Shown: positions 11,172 to 23,473 of the stretch, one piece after another | Numbering within the stretch: the first letter of the stretch is position 1 | How the letters are laid out: each line of letters begins with the position of its first letter | NCBI GenBank assembly: GCA_958496175.1 | Contig: OY292275.1 | Coordinates: 42,299,701 to 42,363,700 of the forward strand | Source of the DNA: Sisyra terminalis | Lineage: Eukaryota; Arthropoda; Insecta; Neuroptera; Sisyridae | Length of the DNA: 64,000 nt | Reading direction: 5' to 3' | Made by a program: the position numbers and the translations under genes | Notes under the pieces: generated by a model | Database searches by the model: none | Told to the model about the DNA's origin: nothing | Seen by the model: only the letters and a program-made list of their open reading frames with translations

Positions 11172-14100
11172 TCATAGTACTTCATTAGCACCTATACACC
11201 TTTTAAATATATTAAAATATGCCTTCCTGGTACTGGTTCACTATGCTTTTAGTCCTACACTCTTTGTCTAATAAAAAATATTTAAAAAATTGAAGGTTTT
11301 ATAAAAATCATAAAAGTTTTAATAGAATAATTTTTGCTGGTGCCAATCTTGAAATGGTTGTCCAATGTATGGACTACTTCACATGGATACAGTGGAATAA
11401 TATGAGGTCCCTATGACTTTGACAGAAGACATTTTTGTTAAAACATGTATAAGGCGTAGATAAGCAAAATTACTGATTTATATTTGTAGATTTTTACAAC
11501 TTATTTTTTTACTGTCTCATTAAATAAATAGATAATTATTTCGATTGGTAATATTGCGTATGTTATGTGTATATTGATAATTGATAATATTGGTTAGTGT
11601 TATGGCAGCAATTAAGGGTCCTTCATCGATCACGAGGTCCTCAGCATTTACTCAGAGTGTCCATTTAGAATGATAGGCCTAATTGACTCATTGCTAAGAA
11701 GGGGTTCTAGAAAAAAGAGAAAACTCACCATTATTTCCTAAAACTTCAAAAGATACTTTAATTAAATTACTTAGAATTTTATAACCACTGATTTCTAATA
11801 ACCCAAAAAATAAACATAGAAATTTTAAAAAACATCATTACTGAAAACGTAATTTTAAACAATAAGTTCGCTCTATATAAGTTATCGAGAAATGAAAGGC
11901 GAACATATAAAATTTACAAAGGACACTTTGACTTTAGTTTTACAATAATCAATATAAAGAGTAGCTTTGTTAAATGTGTGAAAAATAAACACAAAACTTT
12001 TTATTTCCTTTTTTTTTTTCTTTCATTTTATTTTGCAAAGGGAATTTGATTCTTTCAAGTTTATTTATGTGGCAGAGAAATAACGCGCGTAAATCTTTTT
12101 TGAAATTCTAATTTAAAATTCCACTCGTGTGAGACCAAAAATGGTGTTAATGCAGAAGAAAACAAAACAAGAAAGAATTTTTTCAAATGAAGTCGAAGTG
12201 GTTTTGAGCTTTTGGATGTACGAGTATGTGTGTTGATATCTGGGAAGGTATATCAGGTGGATTGTTGGGTGAGGGTTGTGTGCATGTTTTATTGGGGGTT
12301 GAGGATGCAAATGGGGATGGTTTTAACCCACGACGGGGCGATAAACGACTGAGTTACTGCAAATTGACGCCACAATCGAACGTCTATACAACTTGCATAG
12401 CGATGTTGTTATTTAAATTGTTGCATTTTCCGTTTTGAATTTGCAAAGTTTCTTTTTCCAAAATTGCACAGATATTGAAACTTTGGTTGGATTTAAATGA
12501 GAGAAATTAGAAGAAAAGACTTTGGAAATTAGTTTTTTTTTTCGAAATAATTATACTTGAATCGATAAAATATTCGCATTGAAAAGTATTATATTAGTAA
12601 AAGTATTATATAGTTGGGAAAATATCTGCTGGCGACATGAATTCGAACGTGGGGAAGAATGGGAATAAAGGGCGTGAGAGAACAAGAAAGACCGAACGTT
12701 CGGCATATTGACGGGAGCGTACGAGAGAAAAGTTTCAAAGTTTGAGTGGAAATTTACGGGATTTGTTAACTTAGTTTCAAATTGTTCTTCTATAATTTAA
12801 ATTTAGTAAAGTAATTATTAACTGATATATTCCATTTACTTTGTTTGCGTTTGATAACAGTTTATAATTTGTAATAAATTTTCGAAATTAATTAGAAACT
12901 TTTGTGATTTGTAAAAAATACTTTCGATTCAATTACCAGTGGAATATGGAGATAACATCGTGGACGTCAAATGGTCGGTGGAAGTTTGTGAAAAAATTGA
13001 TTGTTTGGAGATATCAAAGTTTTGCGAATTGCAAAAGAAAAATGCATTTTGACCAAACTTGGAAACTTAGATTTCATCAATTATTTATTAAATCGTTAAA
13101 AGTAAATGAAATTTCTTATTTCAATTAATTTTTTTCGTATGTTTCTTCAGGACAAGGTTTGGAGAACCTCAGTCTTCTAACCTTAGGCTTATTGTGTCCC
13201 TTGGGTCCCTATTTTACCTATTGTAAGTATAGATGCCAAGCATATTGCGACTATTGGCTATTTAGACACCTTATAGACAAGGTGCTGCATTCCAACAGAA
13301 TATATGAAGCAGTTTCATTGCCTATTTAATAGAACCTGCTTATAGAAGGATCCCAATAGTGCAAAGATGTTTTCTGAAACCACAGGAGCAGATTATGAGG
13401 CTCTTCACCAATCTGGCTTCATTAACCTACATAAACTTAGTATTTCAGTAGGTTAGATTTTAAAAAGGATTTTTCATATTTTTCGACTGTATTTTTACCC
13501 CTTAGTGTTGCTTTACATGTCACAATGATTAGTATACAGACACTTTTTGATTTTCTTACTGCTGATTTTGCAACCACAAAAAATGGTGTTACGAACCTAC
13601 ATAACAATGGACCTACGAATTGTATCGTCACTCCAATGAATAAGAACAATTGCCTTTTTGTTCCCCAATAAGCCCTTATGACCCAGCAACCAACTTAATG
13701 TAGCTTTTTGGCAGCCATATCAACAAGGATACAATGGCATTCCTATCGTAGTTTAGGTTTCACTTGTGGCTTTATTGCTGCCTGGCTACCAGAAAATATA
13801 TGAATTTTGCTATTATTACTTCGTTCTTCCAAACGGAATTAGGAATGGGTTTTAAATTATTAAGTATTAAAATTAAAAAACGGTTTGAGTTTTTATTCAC
13901 CGAAAAGAATGGAAAAACCTTTCTGGGGGACCAAATAATGTTGTGTTTGTTTCCCAATTATTAATTCCCAATTTCATAAATATAAAAAAAATAAAACAAA
14001 ATCCCTGTTATCGTTCGAGATATGAATAAATTAAGATCTGTTTTAATGAAAACACAAAGGAAAAATAGGAAGAAAAAACCGAATGAGTCCATGCTGAAAT

Positions 14101-17100
14101 AAAACAAGGAGAAAGATACAAAAATTATAATACGTTTTTAATTTCAAATTCCATTTTAATATTTAAATTGAAAATTTCAAATGAAATTAAAGCGGTAAAT
14201 TATATTTTCCCCGTTTTCCCCCTATTCTTCATTCGTCTCCGTGTTCATTGTGGCTCGCCTTTTCTCTTCGTCATCTTTTTACTTGAAACAATTTAAAAAA
14301 AAAAAACAGAGGAAAAATATATTATTTATAAATTATTGTTACAATTTAAATTTGAAATTGATTTGTTACGACATTTTGATATTTTTTTTCGTCTCAGTTT
14401 TTGTTACGTACGATATCTACATCTAATTGGAATGGAGAGTTTAATGAGACGTCACTAATTTATTAATTTATTAGTTTTTGAACTATAAATTTACCTTGAC
14501 ATTTCGGAATTTGATATATTGTTTGTCAATGTTAATGAGGCAATACAAAAGGGCCTTATTGATAGACTTATTGCTGTATGGAAAATTGTATAATAATAAA
14601 AATTGGGATGTTTGTGGCAAAGAAAAGCATCATATTGAGAAAAAAAGTTGAAAAAAAATACATCGGAAAAAAAATTACTAAAAACTTTCTTTTTGTTTTT
14701 AATTTTTGTATCAAAAATTGAAAGCTATGTATTCTTTATGTGTGTAGATATAGAGGCTTTTCTTTCTTGTTTTAATTGAATTTTTTTAATTTTTTAATAG
14801 GTCCATGCCAATATTTAAATGAATAAGTTATAAATTAGAAATTATAACTTATGGACCTAGAACGAAGGAAACATTTACGGCTCTTTTTGTTTAACATTCA
14901 AATCCAAAAACCTTATAAAATTTTAGCAATGCATAGTAAAAAAAGAAGTTATTTAAAAAAAATATTTTAAGAATTGAATTTAATTAGTTCATTATTTTAT
15001 TTGAGATCGTAATTGAATTGATTTATAAAAAAATGCTTATGATATATTCTAATTCTTCCTGTAAATTCTTCGGCAAAACACTTTAGCTTTGATTGTTATA
15101 TTTAAGGGTTTAGTACTTATAACATATAATAATATTATGTATTTTGAATATGGAATCAAAAGTTTTTGTGACAAAAAAGAACATGCGATCCTTATAGGAT
15201 TACGATCTACATCATTTATATTTCTTTTCCAAAATAAGAGGCCATTTATAAATGTTGTCAGGTCTTTTCTGATGAAGGGGTCGCTTTTATCCTATTTCTT
15301 CTTTTTGAATTATATAAAGTTGATTATTTAGTTTAATTTAAAATGATATTGGAAATTAAAAAATAGTAAAATTTATTAATTTTTTTATTACCCCATTTCC
15401 TATTGTTTTTTCCCCGAATGTAGTTAATCAAACGATTTCTTAACTTAGTATTTTATCGATTGCCATTTATTGAAAGCTTTTTTTCTAAATTGGTTTTTTC
15501 CGATTATTTCGTCTAAAAAAAAAAAGAAAAAAAGGTAGTTTTTTCAACGGAAAATTAAAAACCATGTGATATAGTTTGATGACTATTCGAGAATTTATAT
15601 TGTCTATAAGTGTCTTGAAGCCATCCCTTGCATTATAGTTTAAGAAAAAAATATAATGTCAAAATTGATAAGTTCAAACTTTTGCGTATTATTATGTGGT
15701 ATTATTTAATTATGTTGGTTACAAATGATTAAAATTCAAAAACAAAATTTTTAAATTTGGTAAAAAATCATACATGAAATATATTCTGAAGTGATCGAAA
15801 ATTGTTTTACATTATGTTATTTATTTATGGCTCCTAAGTAACTCTCCATGGGTATTTTAAATTCTCTTGTTCCAAAGATAAAAACTAAAGTTCTATTTGT
15901 TATGTACTGTTTTGTCACATTATGTTTTCTCCAGTTACGGGTATCAAGACAAATACACTCTATAAACAAGAGATTACGTATTAAAAACGACAACAGCGAA
16001 AAAATAGTAATGAATTAAAAAGAGTGTAGAGAAAATGGAAAAATTGACAGAAAAATAATGCTAGTTATTTTTTTTTCAAATTGTTAGTCAATTTTATTCA
16101 ATTATACTATCATACTACATACTACATACAATCATACTATGCCTTTTTTAATAGCTATGAAAAAACAACCTTAATTACAATTCTTATTAATAAAACTCGA
16201 AATTTTGTTATTTGCATTATAATTAACATATACTGAATTTAAAGTAGGAAGAAGAAGGAATTATCTTTTTGGGTCCATGTAGAAGAGTTTTACTATTGGT
16301 AAATTAGTCTTTTATATGTGAATTATTTCATTAGTGATAAGTTTTAAAAAATTTAAAGTCGTAACATAATCCAAAGTAATGGTTTCCAATTAGACGAGGT
16401 ATCGCCTCCAAGTATACGCTGGACTTTTCTAAGAGGGCGCTGTTCATTACATAAGTATTACTGTTTTTTTAGATCAAATTGTGTTTAGTGAAAGATTGTA
16501 GTTATTTTACTGTTGCATCATTCACTGAAGGTACCAATCTACAAAATTTCAGGAAAATAGATTAAAAGTAGCATTTTTTCCGCAAAAAAAAGCTTTAAAT
16601 TTTTTGCTTTGTAAAAAAAGCAATTGTTCATCAAATTTTGAAAACGTATGCTCTGGAGCAATGGTTCCCAATAAGAGCAAAACATCCCACAATTGGCACT
16701 TATGAAGAACTTCATTCTTCCTTTTTTAAGAAATAAAGTTATCAAATGAAACTTATTTGAAAACTTTCTTGTTACTACATTCTTGTTTCTTGTTACTTTG
16801 ATCGGAATATCGGATTGTATTGACTTTTCACTGTTGTGGTTACATCATGAACTTAAGGTTTCATTTTTCTATAAAATTAAATCTCAAATCACAAAAATAA
16901 CTTGAAAAATAATGATTAACATGTAACAAAATGGCAGTTTCTTAATAGTTAGGACACTAGGGTTTGAAACTATAAAGGATAAATTTTAGATTCAATATCT
17001 TACATATTTTTTCATTAGTGTTCTATGTCATATAAAGCTTTTCAAAATTTAGACAAACAATACGACAAACTTTTTTCCTGAACTTTTCCATTGAGCGGTT

Positions 17101-17269
17101 CTCTAATTGGTCGTTTGAATATCGTTGGTATCTGGATAGATAATAATTATCATTTTCAACTTTTATAATTAAAACTTTGTGCAATATTAAATGTTTAAAT
17201 GTTTGTCTATGAGAAATTGAAATATATAGATATACACTTACGTATGAATTTTCTTTAATTACTCCAACG
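11172..17269. other. AT-rich non-coding DNA with a few mixed-composition patches
   Basis: No gene supported. Short open frames (for example 12113-12438, 13437-13649, 13764-13964, 15089-15331, 16539-16745) are AT-driven and show no domain or codon signal. Weak hAT-like words (AATGGTTTCC near 16380, CAATGGTTCCC near 16660) face the same way and do not form an element. A TACA/CATAC-rich microsatellite lies at about 16104-16140. The 12620-12760 stretch is less AT-rich, with no motif I recognise. Confidence 0.45.
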
Positions 17270-19714
17270 AAACGACACAACTTGTCTTCGTCTTGTAAGT
17301 AGTTTTACACTAGTTTCCTTCCTTCCTTTTTATGTCCCCCAAACTCATTCCCATTTCCGACATCCCACCATACTCATGGTGGAATCCCGGCCCTCATTCC
17401 TGAGAGAAAAGTTTTTGTAAGCGCTAATCAATAATTAAATGAGATTTTCAGTCTATTTACTTGGCAATGTTTCATCTTGTCTTTATTGATTGATGTGAAT
17501 TACTTAGTAAACACACACATATATTACACATACTAGAACCAAATGCAAACGAAACGAAAAAAAAATAGGTAGAAAAAGAAAAAATACTTAAAGATATACA
17601 AAAAAGAGTTGAAAGACAAGTGAGAGACCAACATAAAGAGTATGGGTACCTATAGGAGAAAGACCAAGACCGTCTTTAAAGACCGAAAAAGAGAAGAGTA
17701 CATGCAATATATAAGACAAAATGAAACAAATTAAAATTCTGTCTCTTTGTGTTGTTTTATTTTCTGCATTTTCTTTTTTGACTTATTGCGCCTCTGACAG
17801 ATTGTAAATGAACTATTTAATGATTGATTGGAACGATTTATAATATGTTTGCTGCAATGTGCTGTGCTCAACGATGCCTCATTCACTTACCAGCCATTTA
17901 TCGAAAAACCGATTTTTTTTTCTTCCTTCGGTTTTATATACTTTAGTTTACGAAACTAATCTTTTTTGGAATTTTATCATTTGTTAAAAATGTTTCTTTT
18001 CAATTTGCTGCAAATACATATTTCCGGTTTTCGAGTCTCTTATCGAAAAATTGTTACGTACAATTTATTTTCAAAAAAAAAACAAATTTATATTTCCTTT
18101 TTTTTCTTGGGAAATATTTGATAACAGTTACAAACTAAAGCCTTTTTTTCATGAACTTACGATTCTCCAAAATTAGTGTGATCTTGATGAATTCATTGAA
18201 AGAAAAATTGCAGAAGTAACAAATATTTTCAGTAGGTAACTATTTGTACAGTATTTTATCGTATACTTTTAGTACCTATACTGCAGTATCAATAGGAGTA
18301 TCAAATAAAAGTGAACATTACGTAGTAAAATTTAAATCCCGTGGTAACTGAATATCGGTACAGTTAAGTTCTTTTTTTAAATTTATTAAAGCTATATTAA
18401 ATGAAATATTCTCTTCTATTGTATGATTAAATCACTAATTTACAATTTTCACTGTCTGTTATGGTTTTTAATAAGACAAACATTATCACCTTAAACATCA
18501 CAAAACAAAATAGAGAATGCAAAAATTCTCATTTTGTTGTTCCCAAATAATGTTTTCATAAATACTTGCTAATACCCACGACTTCTTCTATGTGACTCAA
18601 TAAAATATCAATAATAGTATCATTTGTTTAAATGCTAAAAGGCGAAACATTTTAATATCTTCTAATATTATAAAAACATTACTTTAAATTACTTTAGAAA
18701 ACACCCCTTCAGAAACATTTATTTATTTAACTACTATCGGTAATATAGAAGTAACAGATAAAAATAAATTAGTTATTTTTTGAATAACTTTATAAGTAAT
18801 AAATTTATTCAAAGTTTATTAGTATATTTTACTTTACTCTTCTCGAGTTTAGAAGGTGAAAATTACAAATAAAGATTTAAAACTTCAAAAAGACTTCAGG
18901 ACCGCTTGAAAGAGCAATAGCTAATAAAATAGTAGTTCCAAGTACGATTTCTTCTTCCATTACACAGTAAATTCAGTTTTAGGTAAAAAAACAGTTTTTA
19001 AGGTTCAATAGGCTGCTTTGAAAATCTTTAGCTGCTTTTGTAATCTTTTATTTATAGCGGTGTATAGAAGAATAGTTAGCATTATATTCTGGCACAATAC
19101 AAACATATTTAAATTTTAGTTTGCAATAATTTTTTTTTAAATATTACTATTATTTAATTCATCGATTTGTTTATTTTCTTAATATAAACCCATAAAATAT
19201 ATAAAATAAGAAAACATAAGAATTTAATAAGAAATATTAAACTAGAACCAATTAAATTAAGTAATAATTTGAACCATATGAAACCTAAAAATAATAACTT
19301 CCTGAGTAAGGTGTCAAACGATTTGAGAATTTAATGTGGAATATACTTAGTTTTATTTTAATTATTCATGCCTCCATTTTGTTACGTTTTGTTTTGGGAA
19401 CAGATTAAAGAAAATATCAAAAATCTACAAAATTGTGTTTCTATTTAAAATAACTATTAATATTCTCTTTGTTTTTGGATTTTTTTTTTAAATTTTTTTT
19501 TCTACGACTCGTTTTAACAATTTGAAAACTGACACATAATTTGGTATTATTAAAATGGATTTTAGTATCTGAAGAGGTCGGAACACCGATGAAACGTGCT
19601 GTAAAAATCCCAAAAACAAAGAGAATATAAAGAATTTTAAACTAACTTTGGAAAAAAGCCATTCAAATATATATTTATTTATGGCTTTGAACAACATGCA
19701 TTGTTATTATGTTT
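17270..19714. other. Non-coding DNA, GC-richer patch at 17280-17410
   Basis: The first 140 bases contain CT-rich and CCC-containing sequence with a short CCACCATACTCATGGTGG palindrome near 17363. The rest is AT-rich with no recognisable feature. A candidate conserved non-coding patch only by composition. Confidence 0.3.
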
Positions 19715-19815
19715 TAGTTCTCCTGAAGAAGTTGGAAATAAATACCAACGAAACGTTGAGATAATTTTAAAAATAACGTCTTATTATTTAAATTCAAGTT
19801 TCCAAGAACATTATT
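19715..19815 (+). mobile_element. Penelope-like element scrap with a hammerhead-like core
   Basis: 19723-19729 reads CTGAAGA, then a GTTGG/CCAAC stem (19731-19735 with 19745-19749), then GAAAC at 19750-19754 followed by GTTGAG. This is the order CUGANGA - stem II - GAAAC of the hammerhead ribozyme found in Penelope-like retroelements, with one substitution in the first box. The downstream 50 bases (ACGTCTTATTATTT…TTCCAAGAACATTA) recur at 46.45-46.62 kb as an inverted pair, showing a dispersed family. Element class is inferred from the motif; no Penelope reverse transcriptase is visible. Confidence 0.55.
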
Positions 19816-21995
19816 TATTATATTTATAATTTTAATTTAGTTTTAGAGGCTTTTTTCGTAGATATCATCGTTTTAGTATGCTATTTAGAATGAAATTTTA
19901 TGTTGTTAAGGTTTTTAAATTGGAAAACTGAATTTATGATTTGAAAATTCCAATTTTGGTGAATATTATTCTTATGATTTTTTTAATTTTTTGATTTTGA
20001 TGTCATAAACATCTATTTTATTAAAAGAATTTTCGATTTTACATTAAAAGTATTGTTTTATATAATAAATCTCACAAGTTCTGAAAGTAAATACAGAGGA
20101 ATATGAGGGAATTATTGTTAAGAATCGTTTATCTGTAGTTTTAGAATATATTATTATATATGCATAATTCTTTCTGATGCTTATACAAAAAAAGCGATGT
20201 CATTTTTTTGGTATTTTTGGGAATTGAACACTGGTAAAGAAGTATTTTTTAGTTTATTAGTAAAGAAAACTTAGCTAGAATATTCAAATCTAGAATATTG
20301 TCGTAGAGCTTTGGCTTTTGTATATTCAATTGTTCATGTTTTGTTCTCGAAATTATCAATTTAAATAACTAACTATTAAACTAGTCTATTTATTCTTCAA
20401 ACAGAAAACATGTTTCAAAAGGAAAGAAAAAAGTTCAATTGAAACGTTTAAGAGTAATTACCTTCTTAACGAACATTTACCATTTCAAGTCTATTAAATA
20501 ACAATTTCGTAAGTCATAAATAAATTAAATTGATTTAATAATTTCATAATTTCATCTCGGTATAAATCATTCGAAACGAGCAATATATGACCTCGAATCT
20601 GACCCATAATTTCAAATAACTCGAACGAGGTTGCTTCGAATGGCCGATTGAGGGAAAATCGGGAAGGCGCGGAGGAAGAGGACAAGATGTTCATTTCCGG
20701 GCTTAATCGAACATTTTCATTAGCTACGATAATGACTTCATAATTCCAAATTGGTTCACCCCATTAGCCAATAAATAAATGGAAATAAAAAATTTAAAAA
20801 AAAAATTGCAGAAAATTTTATCGGTTTTCATTGGATTTTCTACGTTTGGTTTTTACTTCCCTTGTGTTGTGAAACTACGTTTTTTTTTTTTGTATTTCTG
20901 AAGGAATTTGAATGATTTTAGCTTTGAAAAGGTGAAGCAAGTCGCGGGGGATGTCGGGGAGGAAATTGTTTTGTTTTTATTGAGTTTAATATCGAGTTAA
21001 AGTTTAATAAAAATGAAACTTGGAAAATTCCCTGCATATGAACGAGACGAGGATGCATAGCGAGGTAATTCAAGAAAGAGAGAAATGCCACTTACATAAC
21101 GTGCAATTGTAAAGTTGAAAGAGCAAACAAACAGTTTATGTGTGCGGGAATTTGAAATTAAATCTGAGCAATATTGGATGAGCCACATTGCCCAAAAAAA
21201 AGCAATAAAAATACATATTTATAGTATAAAATGTATAAAATATCTTTGATATTGTTTTCATCATTCATAAAAGAAACGAAAAAGACGAAGAAGAGATGAG
21301 CTCGTCAAAAACCTTACACACATATACATACAAACCAAATCTTATATTCCTATACATATAATAGCATACAAAGGTAATATATAAGAGGAAATTTTGTATT
21401 TGTGTGCGGAATATTACGGTCGTATTTGCATTTAATCAAAATAAACGTTCCATAAAAGCATAAACAACACTCGAATGCTTTTTTCGTCCACAAACGAAAC
21501 GCATGCGTCGCAAATTTTACCTTTTTCCCCAATTTTTTCACTTCGCTTTTCCATCCTGGCAACATCATCCACCCCACACAATAAAGCAAGCATCTTATTC
21601 CATCATTCATTCTTTTTCTTGTCTCTTAATATTTTGATATTCCGTTTTTTTTTTTTTAATTTTCTGTTTTACATTTCAAAAAGACATGTTTCCTTTTCAT
21701 TCGCTTACATATATTTGCATTTTGTATTTTCTTCTCTTTTTACGTTTAATTTGGTCGCTACGTTGCTTGTAAAAAAATACGAATAATTTTTCATTTTTAT
21801 TAAGATAACTTAATTTTTGTTATTCCAATTTAATCAGAATTAAAAAAAAAATAACTTTGTTCTAAAAGATTTTTCTTTTTCCAGATTTCTTTACTTCCAA
21901 CTGTTCAAGAGAGTTTTACAAAAAAGTAAGAATTTGGTTACATACTTAAATTTAAGATAATTTTAATATTTATTTAATGTTACTGGAAGTAATAA
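19816..21995. other. Non-coding DNA with a mixed-composition patch at 20490-21200
   Basis: No gene is supported. 20490-20760 and 20930-21190 are less AT-rich and carry TAATTATT, CATTAG and ATTAATT words typical of homeodomain targets. This is compatible with conserved regulatory DNA but not proof. The 21350-21786 frames on both strands overlap each other and have no domain. Confidence 0.35.
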
Positions 21996-22335
21996 AGGGA
22001 TTGCAGACTCGCACTATTTCTAATCCCACGGGATTTTTGCCGGATTGATTTTGTAACAGCGGGATCCTGCGGGATCCCGCAGAGCCTAAAATTGAGCTGG
22101 ACCTCGCTGGATCGCGAGATCCCACTTTGCTGGATTGCAATCCCTAACGGCAACGTCGCTCGTAAAACGCATTGCTGAGTAAATTAAAGGTGACAATTTG
22201 AATAAATTTGCACCGGCTGATGTTTGCGGATTCGAATTACTGATCCGCAAGATATTGCGGAATCCCGCAGAGCTAAAATTGAGCTAGATCCCGCCGGATC
22301 GCGGAATCCCAATTTGCTGGATTGCAATCCCTAAA
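21996..22335. mobile_element. Short repeat element with GGGATTGCA ends and an internal 79-bp duplication
   Basis: The left end reads AGGGATTGCAGAC and the right end GGATTGCAATCCCTA, inverted with respect to each other. Two internal direct copies of about 79 bp lie at 22069-22147 and 22255-22333. Each runs from a CGGGATCCCGCAGAGC-type block to TGCTGGATTGCAATCCCTAA. It is much richer in GATCC/CCGC words than its surroundings. The ends resemble hAT-type termini, but I could not find a target-site duplication, so the class is uncertain. Confidence 0.55.
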
Positions 22336-22529
22336 ATAATATACTAAAATTCTTACGGTATAGTCACAGCTAACTTGAAGTTATTGTCATTTTTACTAAG
22401 TTTCATTTTTTTTTTAATCGATAAGGGACATTTTTAAGTGACGAAAAACCAATTTTTAGTACTTAAAATTTTATTTTTTGGCAGATAAAAAAGTTTTAAT
22501 ATTAATGAGCAAATAAGAGTTCGAAAATA

Positions 22530-23471
22530 ATGGGTAGGATAGGGTGGAGTTTAAAGGTCCAATTTTACTATTCCGTATTATATAGTGAAAACCAACCCTA
22601 TTAATTTGAAACGTATAATGCTAACCAAACAAACAAATATCTGGCATTGTTTAATTTAATTTTTAATGGAATCATTCATATAGAAGTTTGTCATTCTGTC
22701 TCTTTTTGCCCCTTAGTAGGGGCTAAAATGGACGGCTAAGGGGCAAAAAGGTCCTGTATTTATTTTAAGTTTTTAACAGGTGTTATGAATTAATAACAGT
22801 ATTTGAATGAATGAAATATTTCTTGATTTTTATTTTGAAAATTTTATTACAGTCATTTTAAACATAACATTAACTCTACTTTCTTCATAATAATATCAAC
22901 ATTAATTGTAACATAAGTAATATTTTTTTATACCTTTATCTTAACTTAATCAGACTCATCGTTTCCTGAAACGTAATTATAACAAAAAAATGAAATAAAC
23001 GAGCCCTCGGTTAGAAATACAGTTTTCATGGGCCCTTTGCTTGAAAAGATTGCGTTGAATCCAACCTTCACGTGGCTAGGTAAGGAAAAGGGCCACGTGA
23101 ACCTTTTTACCCCAGTTACGTTCAAGTTTTTTTACTAGGTTATAACTAATTTACTGTTTTATTTAGCTAAAAACTAATAATAAATCCTGAAATACCACTA
23201 AATCTCGTATACTATTAAATTATATTTTAGTCTAGTCAAAGCAATATTACTGCTGGAAACCGAAAAGAAAAATAATTAAAAAAATTGCTTTCGTAAAAAA
23301 TATCGAGGTGCCGTCGTAAATCTCCTATTTGTGATATAGCTTAAATACCAAGATGGCTTCGAAATGCTTCTTACACTTCCTCATCTTTACCATTATAGTT
23401 AAATAGAGCAATATGCCACTAGTATTTTAGATACTCATGGTGGACCTTTAAGCCCCACTCTACCCTACCTC
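22530..23471 (-). mobile_element. Pogo-like DNA transposon, internally deleted (942 bp), copy 1
   Basis: Terminal inverted repeats of about 29 bp face each other: GGGTAGGATAGGGTGGAGTT at 22532 and, from the other end, GAGGTAGGGTAGAGTGGGGC, both continuing TTAAAGGTCC. TA dinucleotides lie directly outside (22528-22529 and 23472-23473), as expected for Tc1/mariner/pogo insertion. Inside, 22702-22716 and 22736-22750 form a perfect 15-bp hairpin (CTTTTTGCCCCTTAG). The minus strand retains a decayed C-terminal cysteine/histidine finger (separate entry). The TIR words and finger are like those of two other elements in this window. No catalytic DDE region is visible, so it is non-autonomous. Confidence 0.75.
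22949..23090 (-). pseudogene. Remnant of a transposase C-terminal zinc-finger (pogo-like element copy 1)
   Basis: Minus-strand reading gives PREGWIQRNLFKQRAHENC and ends ..VSGNDESD. This aligns with the pattern W-I-[QE]-C-N-x-C-K-x-W-A-H-x-N-C seen intact in the 39.5-kb element. Two of the cysteines have become arginine and phenylalanine, the tryptophan before AH is arginine, and a stop lies just upstream. It is therefore a decayed copy of the same domain. The family link to pogo/Tigger transposases rests on remembered proteins with this C-terminal finger. Confidence 0.6.
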
Positions 23472-23473
23472 TA

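Noticed and set aside
16375..16720. hAT-like words AATGGTTTCC and CAATGGTTCCC as ends of a MITE
   Set aside because: Both words point the same way, so they are not an inverted pair, and no 8-bp duplication is present.
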